Shown in pieces: positions 62,341 to 64,000 of a stretch of DNA of 64,000 nucleotides; position 1 is the stretch's first letter, and each line of letters opens with the position of its first letter. The notes under the pieces are model-generated. The model ran no database searches and was not told the DNA's origin. It worked only from the letters and a program-made list of their open reading frames with translations. A program made the position numbers and the translations under genes. Source of the stretch: Bubalus kerabau. Its lineage: Eukaryota; Chordata; Mammalia; Artiodactyla; Bovidae. Where the stretch lies: assembly GCF_029407905.1 (NCBI RefSeq), contig NC_073632.1, positions 55,972,964 to 56,036,963 on the forward strand, written 5' to 3'.

Positions 62341-64000
62341 ACTGGGAGAAATGTATCGAAATTACTTCACATCAATGTACACTTCCTATAGGAGCATTTC
62401 TTCAGGTAGAAAGAGGTGAGAATATAATAATCTAGATACACAATGGATTATCCCTCAAGAGTGAGCAAATATCTAGGTTTTTTAATACAAAAAGATTTCT
62501 CATTCTGCTGGCTATATAGGCCAAATTAGATGTTATATATGTTATTTGCAAATAGCTTGGAAAAATAGTTACATGTGAAAATTTTAAATAATGTAACATA
62601 TATTCATAATTATGTTTGAATTTATACTGAGACTCAAAAGAGGTAAAACCCAGTAGATAAAGGGCAATATTTCAAAAAGTACTACAAATGGATATAATTA
62701 TTACATTTCTAAGCTCCATGTGTTCCTTGGATACTTATATGTAGAAATTCTAAAACAATTTTAGGCTAATAAATTATAAGTAAATTTTTTAAAAAAACTA
62801 TAGTAGATATCTCAGTGCATATTGCAAAAGGGCATCCTTGAGGTTACCATGTGTCAACAGTTGTCCAGTAAGGAAGGAAAGCATTTTGAACTTAATTTTT
62901 TCCAAAGAAAATAATTGTGAGCAGTGAACAAAAATCTATAGTAGTATAAAAATAAGAAATGGGATCAAGAAGTACAGAAGTAGAAGTACAGAATAGTCAA
63001 AGAAATCTGGGTTAAAGACAGCACAGGGAAATACACATCAAGGAAACTGCGCAACTAATAAAACCAATCACAAATTGAATTCTGAACTTTACAGCAACCA
63101 AAGCAAAGAAGAAAATATGATGAAAATACAAGATACAAGACCCATAATTTAAGACACATCAATTGCCCAGGAGAAACTCAGCTTTTCCTGGTACTGAAAC
63201 CTGACAGAAATCTCTCTTTTTGGTTTTCATAAGAGAGACCCTATGTGATTTAGGGGACAAGATCCTCAATAACACCCTACAATGAATACAATAGCGAATT
63301 CAGTTTCTGACAGGGCTGTTTGACACATGTCTCAATTGTCAAGTGCTTCATTCAGAAAAAGCTCTTCTTCAACTAGCCAAAACAATATGCTCTGTTAGCA
63401 ATCCTCTGAGACTTAGTTTTACACCAGAAGTAAATGCAGAATGTGGAGTAATAAGAGAACAATATGCTGTTACAGGACTATCATTCCACCTATCTCAGAG
63501 TTCAGTAATAATTAGACAAGGAACTAGTGAATATTTTTTGCCAAGGTCCTGATGATTCTTAATTATGATTGTTTGCACTTTTATTTTCACGATAAATAAT
63601 TTATTCTATGATGAGCTGATGATTTCCTTTAAGCAATAAATGAAAAATCTTATATATGGTAATAACAGCTGTGACTTTGCATAGTGAAGATTAAATATTC
63701 ATAGTTAACCTTTCATATAAAAACTCATAAATCAAATGTACTTTAATAAAAAATAAAAAACTCCTGCTGTATCAAATAAAAAATATCCTTAGCTGACAAA
63801 GGTATTTCCTTCATGAGAAGATGAATAGGAAAAATATGTGTGTGAAGTAAATGTGTGAGTTTGCATGTTTGTGTATGATATTTAAAAATTTTCCATTTTT
63901 ATCCTTACTATGAGCATACTTGGTGTTAAACTGTAATAATTAGAAATGATACATTGCCATAAAAATGGTTATACTATGCAACATGAAGTAAACTTTGGAC
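62341..64000. other. Intron, no gene seen
   Basis: AT-rich. A 69-codon ORF at 63343-63552 (MLHSEKALLQ …) lies in a somewhat more GC-rich stretch (63150-63560) but matches nothing I know. Confidence 0.5.

Larger units (their letters stand above)
60744..64000 (-). other. GRIK2: GRIK2 intron, partial (3' end of the upstream intron)
   Basis: This intron ends at the CCCCACAG acceptor next to 60743. It carries an antisense BovB at 61255-62340 about 510 bp upstream of the exon. No upstream exon lies within the window. Confidence 0.85.

Overview
This window is mammalian nuclear DNA from a ruminant (cattle, buffalo, sheep, goat or deer type). It is AT-rich, has no bacterial-style gene packing, and is crowded with BovB LINE 3' ends and Bov-tA/Bov-A2 SINEs, families characteristic of ruminants. 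The species cannot be fixed from the sequence alone.

The only host gene recognised is GRIK2 (kainate glutamate receptor subunit GluK2), on the minus strand. Three consecutive internal coding exons are present, in transcript order: 60743-60636 (36 codons, end of the amino-terminal domain and linker), 41867-41754 (38 codons, linker and start of the S1 ligand-binding segment) and 12591-12385 (69 codons, core of S1). All three have GT/AG splice sites, all introns between them are phase 0, and each exon length is a multiple of three. The two complete introns are 18,768 bp (41868-60635) and 29,162 bp (12592-41753). The window ends inside the flanking introns. The first and last exons, the promoter and the channel-forming exons are outside the window.

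The rest is intron. Eleven BovB fragments are seen. Three are long: 47325-48134 and 52770-53565 (minus) and 61255-62340 (plus, with a 311-codon open reverse-transcriptase stretch). There are more than 30 tRNA-derived or BovB-derived SINE copies, many with readable target-site duplications, plus two CHR-2-like SINEs. Older repeats are L1 fragments (14755-15735 minus, 49640-50735 plus and several 3' ends), L2 and MIR pieces, MER20- and MER5A-like DNA transposons, one decayed mariner (42505-43450) and one probable retroviral LTR remnant (about 55579-56060). Repeat-poor blocks, chiefly 30930-36109 and 18065-20740, hold no recognised gene and are the best places to look for conserved regulatory DNA.

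I found no new multi-gene system. The points worth checking are a SINE with a BovB tail in place of its normal body flanked by a perfect 12-bp duplication, a double-headed SINE form seen three times with the same junction, SINEs with internal triplications, microsatellites growing from SINE tails, uneven splice-site quality in the three GRIK2 exons, and an unassigned 97-codon ORF ending in a poly(A) run. Repeat family names are from recognition by eye and boundaries are approximate unless a target-site duplication is given.
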